Assembly (NCBI GenBank): GCA_012932295.1
Contig: JAAONU010000006.1
Location: 31,150,882-31,214,881 of the forward strand
DNA from: Cyclina sinensis
Lineage: Eukaryota; Mollusca; Bivalvia; Venerida; Veneridae
Direction of reading: 5' to 3'
Length of the DNA stretch: 64,000 nt
Below, one piece after another: positions 33,990 to 47,300 of this stretch; positions within the stretch are counted from its first letter, which is position 1; the number at the start of each line of letters is the position of its first letter. The translations under genes were made by a program, and so were the position numbers. The notes beneath the pieces were generated by a model. The model worked only from the letters and a program-made list of their open reading frames with translations, made no database searches and was not told the DNA's origin.

Positions 33990-35325
33990 AAGTACGTATT
34001 TTACCATTTCACCATACTGGTCCTGTGACACTCACCCCGTGTATTTTCTTGTGCACGTGTTTCCAGTGCATAGACACTCTCAAACAATTACTTCTGTTTG
34101 TTTTCCTCAGGATTTCTGGTACCGCAACAGGCATAAATAAACGAAGTCGCGATAAAAAGACGCAATTACTATCTTGTGTCACTGTGCATATTTAATCAAG
34201 GACCTATTGTGCCGTCTTCTTGATGGCCGTTTTCAATATCAGCCGAATTTTCAACAGGAAATCACAAATTTATCTTACAGAATGCCGCCGCTCGTCACTC
34301 ACGCGATCAAATAAAATATTACCATAGAAACTGTTCCGACGCGGAAATGATTAAGGATAGTTCTTACTTCTCTTGGGAAAGTCTTAAATGTTGAATTCTG
34401 GATGAGACTGCAGTTAAACTGTGCTGAGAAGTGTGATTAAATCTTGGAGCTTAATTGTTTTTTACTTTTTACTGAAATCACTTGTACAATTTCAAACCAA
34501 TATATACTTGATTAATTGGAAACCCGAAATTTTAGATTTTAAATGTTTATTTCGTACCTTATCAAGATAGAATCTTAGGATCTTAAGAAACTTTTTGAAG
34601 TTTCATATATTTCTCAGTAACAAGAAAAGGTTTTAAAAAAGTACTTTTACATTACATGGTCTTTATAAAATTTAATGTCACTATTTTTTTACCGCAAAAA
34701 TATACACATCGCAAATAAACGTTTTTGTTTTCAAGGATACAATTCCATTTTTCGAGTGCAAACAAAAAGATTTGAAGAAAGGCTCAGTAAAAAGTTTTAT
34801 ATACATATATAATATGAATCTAAATCTAGAATCTAAATTCTACTTAGACTTAGGCAGTCACCAGATGTTTTATTTCAAAAAAGAAGTCAAGAGTAAAAGA
34901 AATGAAGAAAAAAATAAAAGAACTGCATTTTTTTGTTTATACAGCTACAGAATAAATTATATAATTAAACGGTTGTTATCTTATTACGATTAAAGATTTC
35001 TTAAGATTGACGTGGGAGACATCTATAACAAAGTGGAACATTTAACACAGAGTTGACTACGTACACTACAAGTTCAAATGAATTGCTAAATACCTAATCG
35101 GAACGTGTGCAATACCATTATAATGTGAAAATGACTCTTTACAGTGAGGAATATTATATATTATCAGTAGTACGATAAAAGTACGCTATATAGAATAATA
35201 TTTGACGATAATTCAGTAGTTATATTACAATTCGGGCAGAAGCGTACTTACAATAAAAAAACAAAACATTGCTTAACAGTCGTCGATTCAACATGCCACT
35301 CTGTGCTAAAGAATTCATAATTCAG
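33990..35325. other. Intergenic / possible DBH upstream region
   Basis: No further exon could be assigned with confidence. A first exon encoding a signal peptide for the beta-hydroxylase might lie here or further upstream within this stretch. Confidence 0.3.
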
Positions 35326-35359
35326 GTGTTTTCTTCTGGCATTTTACTCGTCATGTACC

Positions 35360-38300
35360 ATGGCTGTCTGTCCGATTGACAGTTCGAATCCGTATTCTGT
35401 GTTTTTAGACCGGGACCGCCATTTTGAGTTTTCATGGCGGGTAGACTATGGACAGGAAGTTGTACACTTCCGAGTGTGCGTAAACAAACTGAAGGCGCCT
35501 GTCTTTGGTGTAGGGTTCTCCGACTATGGAGAGATGGCGGATTCAGATTTTGTTGTGTACTGGGAAAGTAAGACAGGCACTCATCATTTTCAGGTTAGTC
35601 CAATCTTTGATTTTAAACTATTTTTATCAAAACAGTGGTGATTTAGAAACAAAAATGTGTCTTAGTTGTTTGTTTGAATATGAAATCGAACTTTGTATAG
35701 TTGTACAAAAAAAATTTCTTGCATACAAATATTGTCCATGTAGTTTAAAATGTTGATATTGTTTGTCGTAAAACTAGCATACAAAGTCATGTTTTGTTTT
35801 GTTTTGTTTTCAGTACTGTAAGCCTGCGGGTCTGTTTTTATTTCCAAGTAGACCTATAGATCGACTTGAATTATTTTATTATGCTAAAATATGAAATTTA
35901 GTATCTTAAATTATCATACTCATATGAAGACAGTGCCTTCTGTACGTCAGAAAAGTACAACACAAACTTATATAAAAAAGAAAAACAATATTTATTTAAA
36001 ACATATTGGTGCATATTTAGTCATTGCGCTTTGTTCCGACTATTACAAACAGCAACAGAAATATCCTGACCAACCTTGCGGCCTGGGTTTAGTCGACCAA
36101 CCTTGCGGCCTGAGTTTAGTCGACAAAACTTGCGGCCTGAGTTACTGGAAAACGAACATTCGTTAAACCTTGTTTTTAACAGTGATCTCTTAGCGAAATA
36201 GAAATCTCTTTGCAGGACATGTATACAGATAAACACAGTATTCCACATATTGATAAAAAACAAGACTATGTTCTTGAAAATGCACAGACGAACGGACAGC
36301 AAATCATCCTGGAATTTTGGAGAAAATTTGATACTTGTGACGAGCATGACTATATTCTGGACGTAAGTATTTATTTGTTACCTTTGTTATTTGTTCTATC
36401 ATTCGTAAATGTTATGTCATAAGATATTTTCAAAAATTCTAAAAACAACCCCCAAATAAACGACAACAGTGTAGACTAAACTCCGTCCTGTAAGAAATTA
36501 TTAACTTATTAAGTATCGTTTCTTTCTGGCCCGAATGCACTTAAAAGAATTTCTTGTAAAATATGACGTGTAGGAAGTGTTTAGCGATATGTTGTAATTT
36601 CCTTATTTCATCAAGTATTAAATAGTTAATGAAATACACGAGAAGTCTATTTACACCAGAAGTATGCCACTAGTCTCTTATTGGGCTGGCTCGTACCAAC
36701 AGTTCCTGTCGTGCGATCCATGAATACATTATCAAAATTATTTTCAGAATGGTACAACTCATGTAGTGTATTTTGCATCCCCTGAACCAATAAGCTCGTT
36801 TCCATCTGGTCACGTGAATATAAACAGCATGACTTCCGGTTTGCAAAGAATTCAGTTATTAAAACCGGATTTGAAAACGACACCATTACCTAAAGGTACC
36901 TGGACTTTCGAAGTGACTGTGCCAAATGTAAGTGACATCTTGTGCGATGCTGCCTTTATTTATAACTGTTCATATTTTAATTAAAACTCATTTGATCTCT
37001 TGTCCAACTAATTTACAGGCCTTAATTTATATGTCGTTTTAAAACAACTTGTTATCAAGGAATATGATCAGAAAAAAACTTAACATAGAACTGGCGTTAT
37101 GATGGTTTGTTGGTGAAATGTCATAAAATGTAAATCGTGTTCTACAGTTAAGAATAAAAGAATAATGCATATCAACTCGAGTTAGATACAGGTGTAGAAA
37201 ATTATCCATTTTTATGTAAGATCCCCAGAATAAGCTTTGATTATCTTCCTCTGTTATGCTCATTTTTTTTGTTTCATATTGGGTCACTTCATAACGTATA
37301 TACTCTTATCATTGTAGCACGCACCATGTTCAGGATTTGCGGTAATCAAAGTTGCTTTATGATTTCTGTGTATTGAACTTATGCCAACACATAAATTTAG
37401 TACGCCCAAAACTTGGCAATTTAAACATAGTAACTACAAAACAAGATTGTCGTGAAACTTCCCTGTATGTTATGAAACCTCTTTTTCAGATCGAAGTTCC
37501 TGTAGCGGAGACAACTTATTGGTGGTATACAGCAAAGTTACCTCCCCTTAAGAGAAAGCACCATATAATAAAGGTAACGTGACATGAGCAGTATTTTGAA
37601 TTCCCTTTTCTAAGCTCGTTCCTCTTTTGTACGCATTTGTTTTGATGCAAAGTCGTTTACTATGCGGATACAATACTTCCTTAGTGATCAGTTTAAAACA
37701 ACTTGGCACTCTGCTCATGAAACATAATATGGTAAACTGTCGATCAACCATATCGTCTGTTTAGCTTATTTCATTTAATTGGCAAGGATATTTTCTTTTC
37801 AAAGTGGTCACACTTTTCTATCTCTTCCAGTATGAGGGAATAATACAGTCAGGGCATGAAAATCTTGTGCATCATATGGAGGTATTCCATTGTGAAGTAG
37901 CAGCCAATGAAATCATTCGATTCTTTAGTGGGCCGGGTCTAGCAGAGGGAAAACCACCGGAACTTGAATCTTGTAGAAAAGTAATCGGCGCATGGGCAAT
38001 GGGCGCATCGGTATGTTACAGAAACACATTTTAAACTATTGCTACGTCTAAAGATCCGTCAGATACAATAAGCGTTTTGAAAACAGCATAAGGTTTTCTG
38101 AATTGTCTACCTGTCTTTAACAGTATTTCATCTACTTTTGTACAAGTCATCATAACAGGAAGAGTGGTACCAGACCTAAATCTTTCAGTCAAGTTAAAAA
38201 CCAAGATGGTATTGTTGAGATATTTAAAGAACTAAGCACAATAGCTAGTCTAGATAAACAACATATTCTTTAATTATATACTCTGTTTTCATTGGTTATC

Positions 38301-41300
38301 TATTGTTGTGTCCTAGAGCTGAATGTTGCTTAAATAGTCTTATTAAATAGCTAATTGTATACAGAAGTGTTTCTTGTTGCTCCCTAATATAAAAGCCCAC
38401 ATACAACGTGACATGGTGTCAGAAGTGGGATATAAACTGAATTTTATTTTTGCTACATGGATTTAAAATAATGGCTAAGCACCTACATCCTCCAGAAAGG
38501 CTTTTACTAACTGGTAATTTAAAGGAAAACTTCAGGAAATTTAAACAGCAGTTTGAAATCTACTTGAAGGCTTCGGGTCTACATGAAAAAGAGGAAAATG
38601 TACAATGTGCTACATTGCTCCACGTGATAGGACCGGATGCAATTGAAATCTTTAATACCTTCAAATGGAATGAAGCGGGAGATACAGAGGGTGACAGAGA
38701 AAAAGTTTCAAAAGTGCTTAAGAAGTTTGAAAGTTATTTTAATCCAAGAACAAATATTACATTTGAGAGACACCAGTTTAACTCAAGAAACCAAAATGAA
38801 GGAGAATCAATTGATTCATATGTGACTGAATTAAAAATTCTATCCAGATCATGTGAATTTGGAGAATTAACAGATTCTTTGATAAAAGACAGGATAGTAT
38901 GTGGCATAAGAAGTGACACTGTTAGAAGTAGGTTACTTCGTGAAAAAGATTTGACTCTACAAAGTGCAATTGACATTTGCAGAGCCTCAGAATCTACAGA
39001 AAAGCAGTTGAAGTCAATGCATGGTTCATCCACTGACAACATAGATGTAGTCAGGAGAAAAACAAATAGAATGGCTATATCACCAAAGGGAGCATTGTTA
39101 AAGAACCAGTCTGCTGCACGGAAACAAGAGAAATGTGGAAACTGTGGAACACGTCACAGTCGAGGAAACTGTCCGGCGTTTGGAAAAGTTTGTCACAAAT
39201 GTAAAATTAAGAATCACTTCGCAAAAGTCTGTAGAAACAAAAAAGTGCAAAATATTGAGGAAAGAGCAGGACATTCAGATTCCTCAGAAATATACTTAGA
39301 TACAGTATATGGTGATAAATGTCACGAGGACTGGTGTGTTAAAGTGCGTATAGAAAATAAACAGTTATCAATGAAGTTAGATACAGGAGCACAGTGCAAT
39401 GTTATTTCATATGATACCTACAAACAAATTACAAGGAAACCTTTGGAAAAATCAAGAACAAAGTTAGTTTCATATACTGGTCACAAACTGAAAACTGCAG
39501 GAAAAGTAACACTTCTTGTCAGTACTCAAAATAAGTATGTGCCAATAACTTTTGAGGTAGTCAGAAACAAATCACAACCTTTACTTGGCCTCAAAACATG
39601 TGTTGAACTGGATCTAATATCAAGAGTGTGTTCGCTTGAAGATATTTCAAACACTACTACGGAAGCAATTTTGGACCATTACAAAGATGTTTTTGATGGA
39701 CTTGGATGTGTTTCACATGAATATCGCTTACAGTTAAATGAAAATGTAAAACCTGTTATTCATCCCCCAAGGAAAATTCCCTTTGCAATAAGAACGAAAG
39801 TGAAGGATGAGTTGAAAAGAATGGAAAATATGGGAGTTATTGAAAGAGTAACTGAACCAACAGAATGGGTGAATTCTATAGTTGTAGTACAGAAACCAAA
39901 TAAATCAGTTAGGTTATGTTTGGATCCAAGGGACTTGAATAAAAATATCAAAAGGGAGCATTATCCTATGAAAACAGTAGAGGAAGTGGCTGCTAAAGTA
40001 AAAAGTGCCAAATATTTTAGTGTTCTTGATGCATCAAGTGGATTTTGGCAAATAAAACTGTCAAAAGATAGTGCAAAGTATACAACTTTCAATACCCCAT
40101 TTGGAAGGTATTTCTTCAAAAGGTTACCTTTCGGTATTTCGAGCGCACCAGAAGTATTTCAAAGAACTGTCAGTCAAATATTAGAAGATACCGAGGGTTG
40201 TGAAGTCATAGCAGATGATATTTTGATTTGGGGATCTGATAAGAAAGAACATGACAAGAGATTGATAAATGTTCTAGAAAAGGTCAGAAAATCAAATCTG
40301 AAGTTAAACAAAGAAAAATGCAAAATAGGACTGACAGAAGTTACCTATGTAGGTCATACATTTGGTCCTGATGGTTTGAAACCCTCCCGTGAAAAGGTGC
40401 AGGCAATCCTGGAAATTCCGGAACCAAGGAATAAAACTGAACTGTTACGGTTCAATGGAATGATCGATTATTTGGGCAAGTTTATTGAGAACTTGTCGTC
40501 CTTGAATAAACCGTTGAGGACACTGCTAGAAAAAGATGTTGAATGGCATTGGGATGAGCCCCAGAGAGACAGTTTCAAGAAATTGAAAGCTGCCATTACA
40601 TCCGCACCGGTGTTAAGTTTTTATGATAAAGATAAGGATCTTGTCTTATCAGTTGATAGTTCCAGAGATGCATTAGGAGCATGTATTATGCAGGAAGGAC
40701 ATCCAATTGCATATGCCTCAAGGTCGCTGAACAGAACAGAACAAAATTATGCTCAAATTGAGAAAGAAATGGCTGCAATAGTATTTGGAGCTACAAAATT
40801 TCATGATTATATCTATGGAAGGCCGGTAACTGTAGAAAGTGACCATAAGCCACTTGAAAGCATCATGAAAAAGCCAATTTGTGCAGTACCTCCCCGGATA
40901 CAGAGAATGATGTTTAAAGTACAGAAGTATGATATGAAAGTACAGTTTAAACCAGGAAAGGAGATGTATATAGCAGACACATTGAGTCGTACTTGTACAA
41001 CAAAAGAGACTGATCCAGTTTGTGATTCAAACATGATTGTGTTCAGTTTAGAAAATCTGCCGATTTCTAATGAGAGGTTGTCTGAATTACAGACTGAGAC
41101 TCAATCTGATCTAGAGCTAGTGACTTTGAAGGATGCTGTGTTGAAAGGCTGGCCGAAAACCAAAGATGAAGTTGACCAGACAATAAAACACTACTGGAAT
41201 TTTAGAGATGAAATTTCGTATATTGATGGTTTACTTTTGAAAGGGGAAAAGGTCATCATACCAAAATCAATGCAGAAGTTAGTCACTGAAAAGATTCATA

Positions 41301-44300
41301 AAAGTCATATGGGTATTCAAAAATGTATCAGCCGTGCAAGAGATGTATTTTACTGGTCTGGAATGGTATCACAAATAAAGGACATTGTAAGTCAATGTGC
41401 AATCTGCAATGAATTCAGGAATGCTCAATCAAAAGAGCCAATGAAACCTCATGAAATGCCAAACCGACCATGGGAAATAGTAGCTACGGACTTGTTTGAA
41501 CTAAATAAAGAGATATACGTAGTACTAGTAGACTATTATTCGAAATTCTTTGAAGTTTCGAAGGTGCAGAACAGCACAAGCAAAACTGTGATTGGAATGT
41601 TAAAACAGAACTTTTGCAGGTACGGGATACCATTAACTTTAAAAAGTGACAATGGACCTGCCTATGTGAGTTCAGAATTCAAGGAATTTGTGAAAACATA
41701 CGGATTTGAACATATTACATCATCTCCGAGATATGCACAAAGCAATGGTTTAGCTGAAAGAACTGTACAGACAGTAAAGAACCTGCTAAAAAAAGCAAAG
41801 AAAGCAAATACAGATCCTTACTTGGCAATAATGGAATTCAGAAATACCCCTATTGAAGAAGTTGGAATGTCTCCATCTCAATTGTTAATGGGTAGAAGGA
41901 CTCGCACACAGCTGCCAGTAAGAGAGGAAGCATTGAATCCTAACTATAATAGTGCACAAGTTAAAAGTTCGTTGAAACAAAGGCAAATAAAGCAGAAAAA
42001 GTATTACGACCGTAATACTAAATCTCTTCCACATCTGAATCCAGGTGATCAAATTCGAGTAAGGCAAGAAAACACATGGCAACCAGGTGTAGTCGTAGAT
42101 AAGGCGCAAGAACCACGTTCATACAATATACGAACGGAAAGAGGACAGTGCCTAAGAAGAAATCGCAGGGATTTATTGAAAACTTCTGAAAAGAAAGAAA
42201 CAACAAAAGAGGACGTAGAACCAGAAGTATTTTATGAGTGCCCTGAAAATGTTGTGCAAAACGAAAGTACACCACAGGAGAAAGAGAATGGATTTCCGCC
42301 TCCAAGTAACATTAAAACTACATCAAGTGGTCGTGTTGTTACTTTACCCAGACGGTATGAAGATTTTGTGATGAGTTAATTCACAAGGATTAGTGCAGTG
42401 TTTGGGGCATAATAATCCCCTGAAAATTGTGAAGGCACAAAATCTTGACCATAGTTTAAAAAAATAAAGCATTTACTTACCACGCTGTTAATTACATTTT
42501 AATCTCAACAAAATGTTCACAGCTGAGAAATAAGATAACAGTTTCAGAAATTTTGGGTGTAACTGAATAAACAGACAATAATAATAGCTTGGTAATTGGA
42601 TGGTTTATTATTTCAGTATACTTGTAATCTCATACTTAATTATTGCTGATATGTATTTGTGAATGGAATACCATCTTATCACAGGCACACACATTAAACT
42701 CGATACCAGACTCATTCTAGCAAAGTGAATCATAGCTGAATAATTTCATAGACTGGCTAAAGGAATTATGATAATAACAAAATGTTACTAAATGAATTTT
42801 AAAATTTTAATAAAAGAAATTTAAAAGGGGAGATGTTGAGATATTTAAAGAACTAAGCACAATAGCTAGTCTAGATAAACAACATATTCTTTAATTATAT
42901 ACTCTGTTTTCATTGGTTATCTATTGTTGTGTCCTAGAGCTGAATGTTGCTTAAATAGTCTTATTAAATAGCTTATTGTATACAGAAGTGTTTCTTGTTG
43001 CTCCCTAATATAAAAGCCCACATACAACGTGACAGGTATGAGGATTTTAGCCTTGGACAACGGTTCTAAGCCTTTTAGCTATTGATGCCCGACCACATAA
43101 GAGACACTCCCCTTATTATTTATTATCTTTTGTGGCGTGTAAAACCACAAGAGCATTATCTTTATATACACACAGAAAGGACCGTATTTAATTTCTTATA
43201 GAATTATAGTTAGTTGTCAAACGTACTCTAGATTCTAAAGGAAAGTTTGTATATGTATACTAGAGAAATAAAGAAATGCAGGTTTTGTTTTGGTCTTTTA
43301 AGATTAAGATGTTTCATGGAGTTTGTTTTATTAATTATTTTATTACTTCTATTTTTTCTACTTAATTTTAAATTCAATATTCATTGAAATACATCACATA
43401 TTGAAATATTTACTATAATAAAGATCTTAGCTGGTTAATAAAATCGCTTTTAAACGTGATTTGCATTTCTTATTCTCCTAGAATAGTTTGTGTTAGATTT
43501 ATAACAAGTTTGTCAATTGTTTAGGCAATGAGTCTACCAGAAGAGGCTGGTTTTCCGCTTGGAGGTCCAAACTACTCTCGCTATGTGTTATTAGAGGTAC
43601 ATTATAACAACCCGGATAAAAAAGCAGGTATATACTCACAGCTAAATGTTTACTGCAAGTTATAATTATTTTTATCTAAAGCAAGACTTTATTATTCCGT
43701 CTGAAAAATATTGGATAGGTATATATACACTACTAGTCGAGAAAAACTTAAATCTTATGTAGTATCTGGCTCATTAAATATTTTATTAAAGCGTGAAAGC
43801 GGCGTTTTCGTTTAAGTATGATCATCGAAACAAGTGGCATAAGAATTATAAGTATCTATTGGGTCTATTGAACATTCTGTTGAGAAAATAAAGGCTCCTT
43901 TGTAGCATTCATGCTCCTCAAATGATTTTCCACACTCTCTTTTTTGGTTGACACACTTACTTTAATTAATTAAAACGAAATCTTATTTCGTAATTATGAA
44001 ATATTATCAATTAAAGGGGCAATATCTTTCCAATTGATTAAAAATGTTTATTTACCTAATTATTTAATCAAGAAACACCTCTTACCATTGTAAACGAACA
44101 GTTTATCAATGTAAAAACTCTTGAGTTGTTTCCATTTTTGAAAATATTTTAAAACAAAAGTACTTGAACGAATATAGCTCGGTTACATCTTAATGATCAC
44201 GTGACTCAGAGAAGTGTTCTCGATCCAGCACCAACAAGTTTTTGCATTTTCAACAGTTCAGCGGGTCTAGACTTGCGATGAAACATGTAGGATGCTAAGT

Positions 44301-47300
44301 GACCTTTCATACAATTCTGTTTTCCTTTCTTTTCTCTGATGCCCGTAACTTGATCTTAGGCTAATTAGACCGACCACGACTGTTTTTCACAGTTAATTAA
44401 CCGTTGCACGCATGCGCGGGAGTATCAAAAATAAATGCTGGAAATTCACAGAGTAAAAATAGTATTTTTTTCAATATATTTGCAGAAAATAGAATTTGCA
44501 ATTCGGCTACAAATGTTTGTGGAAATGGATATCAAATCAATATGAAGCAACAGTCGGGCGCATTTCAGATAAAATAGAACCAACTTCTGTCTTTTATATT
44601 AGGACATATACTCACTGTCACTTTAACGCTGTCTTATTTCGTAATAACGAAATAGAATAAAATTTATGTTTGATTGTAATTAATTTACAATCAAAGAACA
44701 AGTGTGCGAGATGTCGATTCAGGAGCACCATTCAGCATTCAATGAGTTACGCTTTTCCTTAAATTTCAGGAATGATTGATTCGTCTGGTATACGTTTCTA
44801 TGTGACGTCGTCATTACGTCAGCATGACGCCGGTATCATGGAATTTGGTTTAGAGTATACGAATAAGATGGCTATACCTCCTGGACAAAACAAATTTCCT
44901 TTGACGGGATACTGTATTGAGGAATGCACAAAAGTGGTAAAAAGTTTGTGACTGACTACGCTTAATTTTCTGTTGGCAGTTGATAGACAATGTGCCATTT
45001 GCGAGCTATTTAACTTTTTTTAAGATTAAAGTAAACTTAAGAATGCACCTAGAAAAGAAAACAACATTTTTCTATGGACTGTTTTGGCATTTTCTAAGTT
45101 TGACGTTCTGGCGACAAAATTTGATTCGATTCACAATGGAGTCAAAGTTAGACTCCGTTTCCCCTTCGATGCCTTAAACTCTTCGTTAAAGTTTGGATCT
45201 GTTTGCCTGAAATAAAATGTATCATGTATGTGAAAAAAAAGCAACATTCTTTTACCGCCTTGGAGAGATTGTGTTATGTTTTATAAATGTCTGCAAATTT
45301 GACGTTCGGTTAAAAGCTAACATTATTGTACTTTCAATACGTCTCAATCGAAAAGCAGAGTTAGAACGACAACATCTGGAACACGTGTAGTTTTTATTTT
45401 TTTAAAAAAGGAAATAAACAAATAGTTTACACATGTGGGCCTTATCGAATATAATCTTAAAATCAGAATAAGGTGTGTGACACAAAATACTGTCCCTAAA
45501 GGTGAGGGAATAAAAGCTCTGGTAAAACGACTGCAGAGAACTGTTACTTCTTTTTATTTAATGCTTTATTACAACAAACTGTATTTGTATGGTTCATAAA
45601 ATCATTTTCGGTTTGTCTTCAGAGCTTGCCTCAAAAGGGTATATTTATATATGCGTCACAACTGCACACACATCTTACCGGAAGACGAGTATACACCAGG
45701 CACGTGCGTAATGGTATAGAACTTCCGGAACTGAACAGAGATAACCATTACAGTCCTCACTTTCAGGAGATTCGTAGACTTCCTGTTCCGGTGAGAATCA
45801 TGCCGGTAAGTTGTGTAAGATTTCTTCTTAAATTATCTGTTTGCATTTTTTGACTCAATGTATCAAGTATTCTTACTTTTGAACGAAAAGCAGTCATTGC
45901 GTAACCTTTCGTCTTTCAACATCTAACTCTGTTTTTACAAACACGTTTTACCATTTTTTATACTTTTTGGTAGAATGGTAGCTAAAGCAATGTAAGAATC
46001 TTTCAAAAGAACATCGCTTCTACAAGTTATTAAAAGTAAGACTATAAACATAGCATCTAATTTGTGAGCTAATGTGATGTACAGAATTAATGTTTGTATT
46101 ATCAAAATTCCCGTTTTAAATGCTAAAATAAATTTTTTTTATTCTTGTAATATATAAAATATACATGTATATGTGATACTTATGACTTGCAAGGCTACAG
46201 TAAGGTAAAAGCGTATGTATATCTTAGTATAGGTATTTTTTAAACTTTTGATTCAACAGCTAAAAGGAATTGCAGTTAAGCATAAATCTGATTAATAGTG
46301 TTTGTTGAAATAATTCTCCTTTTTAACAATATTCGTTGATATAATTATATTTTTAAAAACTATTTTTTGAAATAATATTCTTTTCTAAAAATCATAATGA
46401 CATTATTTTCAACTGTAAAATGATTTTTTTTTCTTAACAGTTCCTTTTGAAAATATGTTCTTTCATTTTTGGATTAAATAGTTGGTAATATTGGGCTAAA
46501 ATCATGTCTTCATTAACCTTTCAGGGTGATGCGCTGATAACAACATGCGAGGACAGGACTACAGACAGACAAAATGCTACAATCGTGAGATTTATGATAT
46601 GAAAAAAATATTCGCCATATTTTAAGGGATGTTCAATAAATTTCATATATATTTGTTTGAGAAATAGCAGAATACTTGTAAAATATACAACACGATTATG
46701 TTTTCAACTAAGTGAAATGGCACAGATTTTCATACAAGCTTTTTTATGGGGTAAAGGTCATCCAAGCAATCCAAGAACATAAGAGGTATGTTCCAGTCTT
46801 TTTTCTCTCAGTCCAAGTAGAATAAATTCCTTTTCAGGGCGGATTTTCCATAACGGATGAGATGTGCGTGAACTACGTGCATTATTACCCAGCTAATAAC
46901 CTGGAGGTGTGCAAGAGCTCTGTATCAACAAAAGCTTTACAGAATTTCTTCTCTTTTATGAATAGGTAACCAATAAATTGCCTCAGTGGCTATAATAACT
47001 TTATTATACGCTTCATTTCAAACAACCCAGACCTGATACACGTCTCTTGGAAAAGAGCCTGTTGCCTCGCAGACGAAAATCTTCTAAATACTTTATGTAT
47101 ACAAGTAAACAAAATAACTGGCTCTTTTTTCTGGTAATCGTTTATGAGTTTGGCTAGTTCCGTTAACTTTTAAAATTATCGAAAAAATGAAGATAACATC
47201 TAAAGCTTAGGCTGGCCAGTCATATAGTGCGGAGTATATTGTAAACATTTTAAATTGTGTGATGTTATGTAATTAATCATTGTTTTTCTTTGTGGGTAGA

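Larger units (their letters stand above)
38213..43034 (+). mobile_element. Full-length Gypsy-type LTR retrotransposon
   Basis: 4,822 bp with 201-bp LTRs (38213-38413, 42834-43034), TG...CA ends and a perfect 5-bp target duplication GGTAT (38208-38212, 43035-43039). A primer-binding site follows the 5' LTR, a single Gag-Pol frame fills 38450-42379, and a purine tract precedes the 3' LTR. RT before RNase H before integrase is Gypsy/Metaviridae order. The LTRs differ by one base in 201, so the insertion is recent. It is in the fifth intron of the beta-hydroxylase, same strand, expanding that intron from ~0.7 to 5.5 kb. A mag-type lineage is possible but not shown. Confidence 0.96.

Noticed and set aside
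33848..34195. 115-codon frame with VGLEPTTSACKSC
   Set aside because: Translation of the antisense of a tRNA-derived SINE; not a gene.
35293..35380. Upstream ATG at 35293 as the beta-hydroxylase start
   Set aside because: It is out of frame with the DOMON exon and hits a stop within 30 codons.
38450..38470. Fusion of the Gypsy frame with beta-hydroxylase exon 5
   Set aside because: The host exon has a good GT donor at 38011 and the acceptor at 43523-43524 restores phase; the element is wholly intronic.
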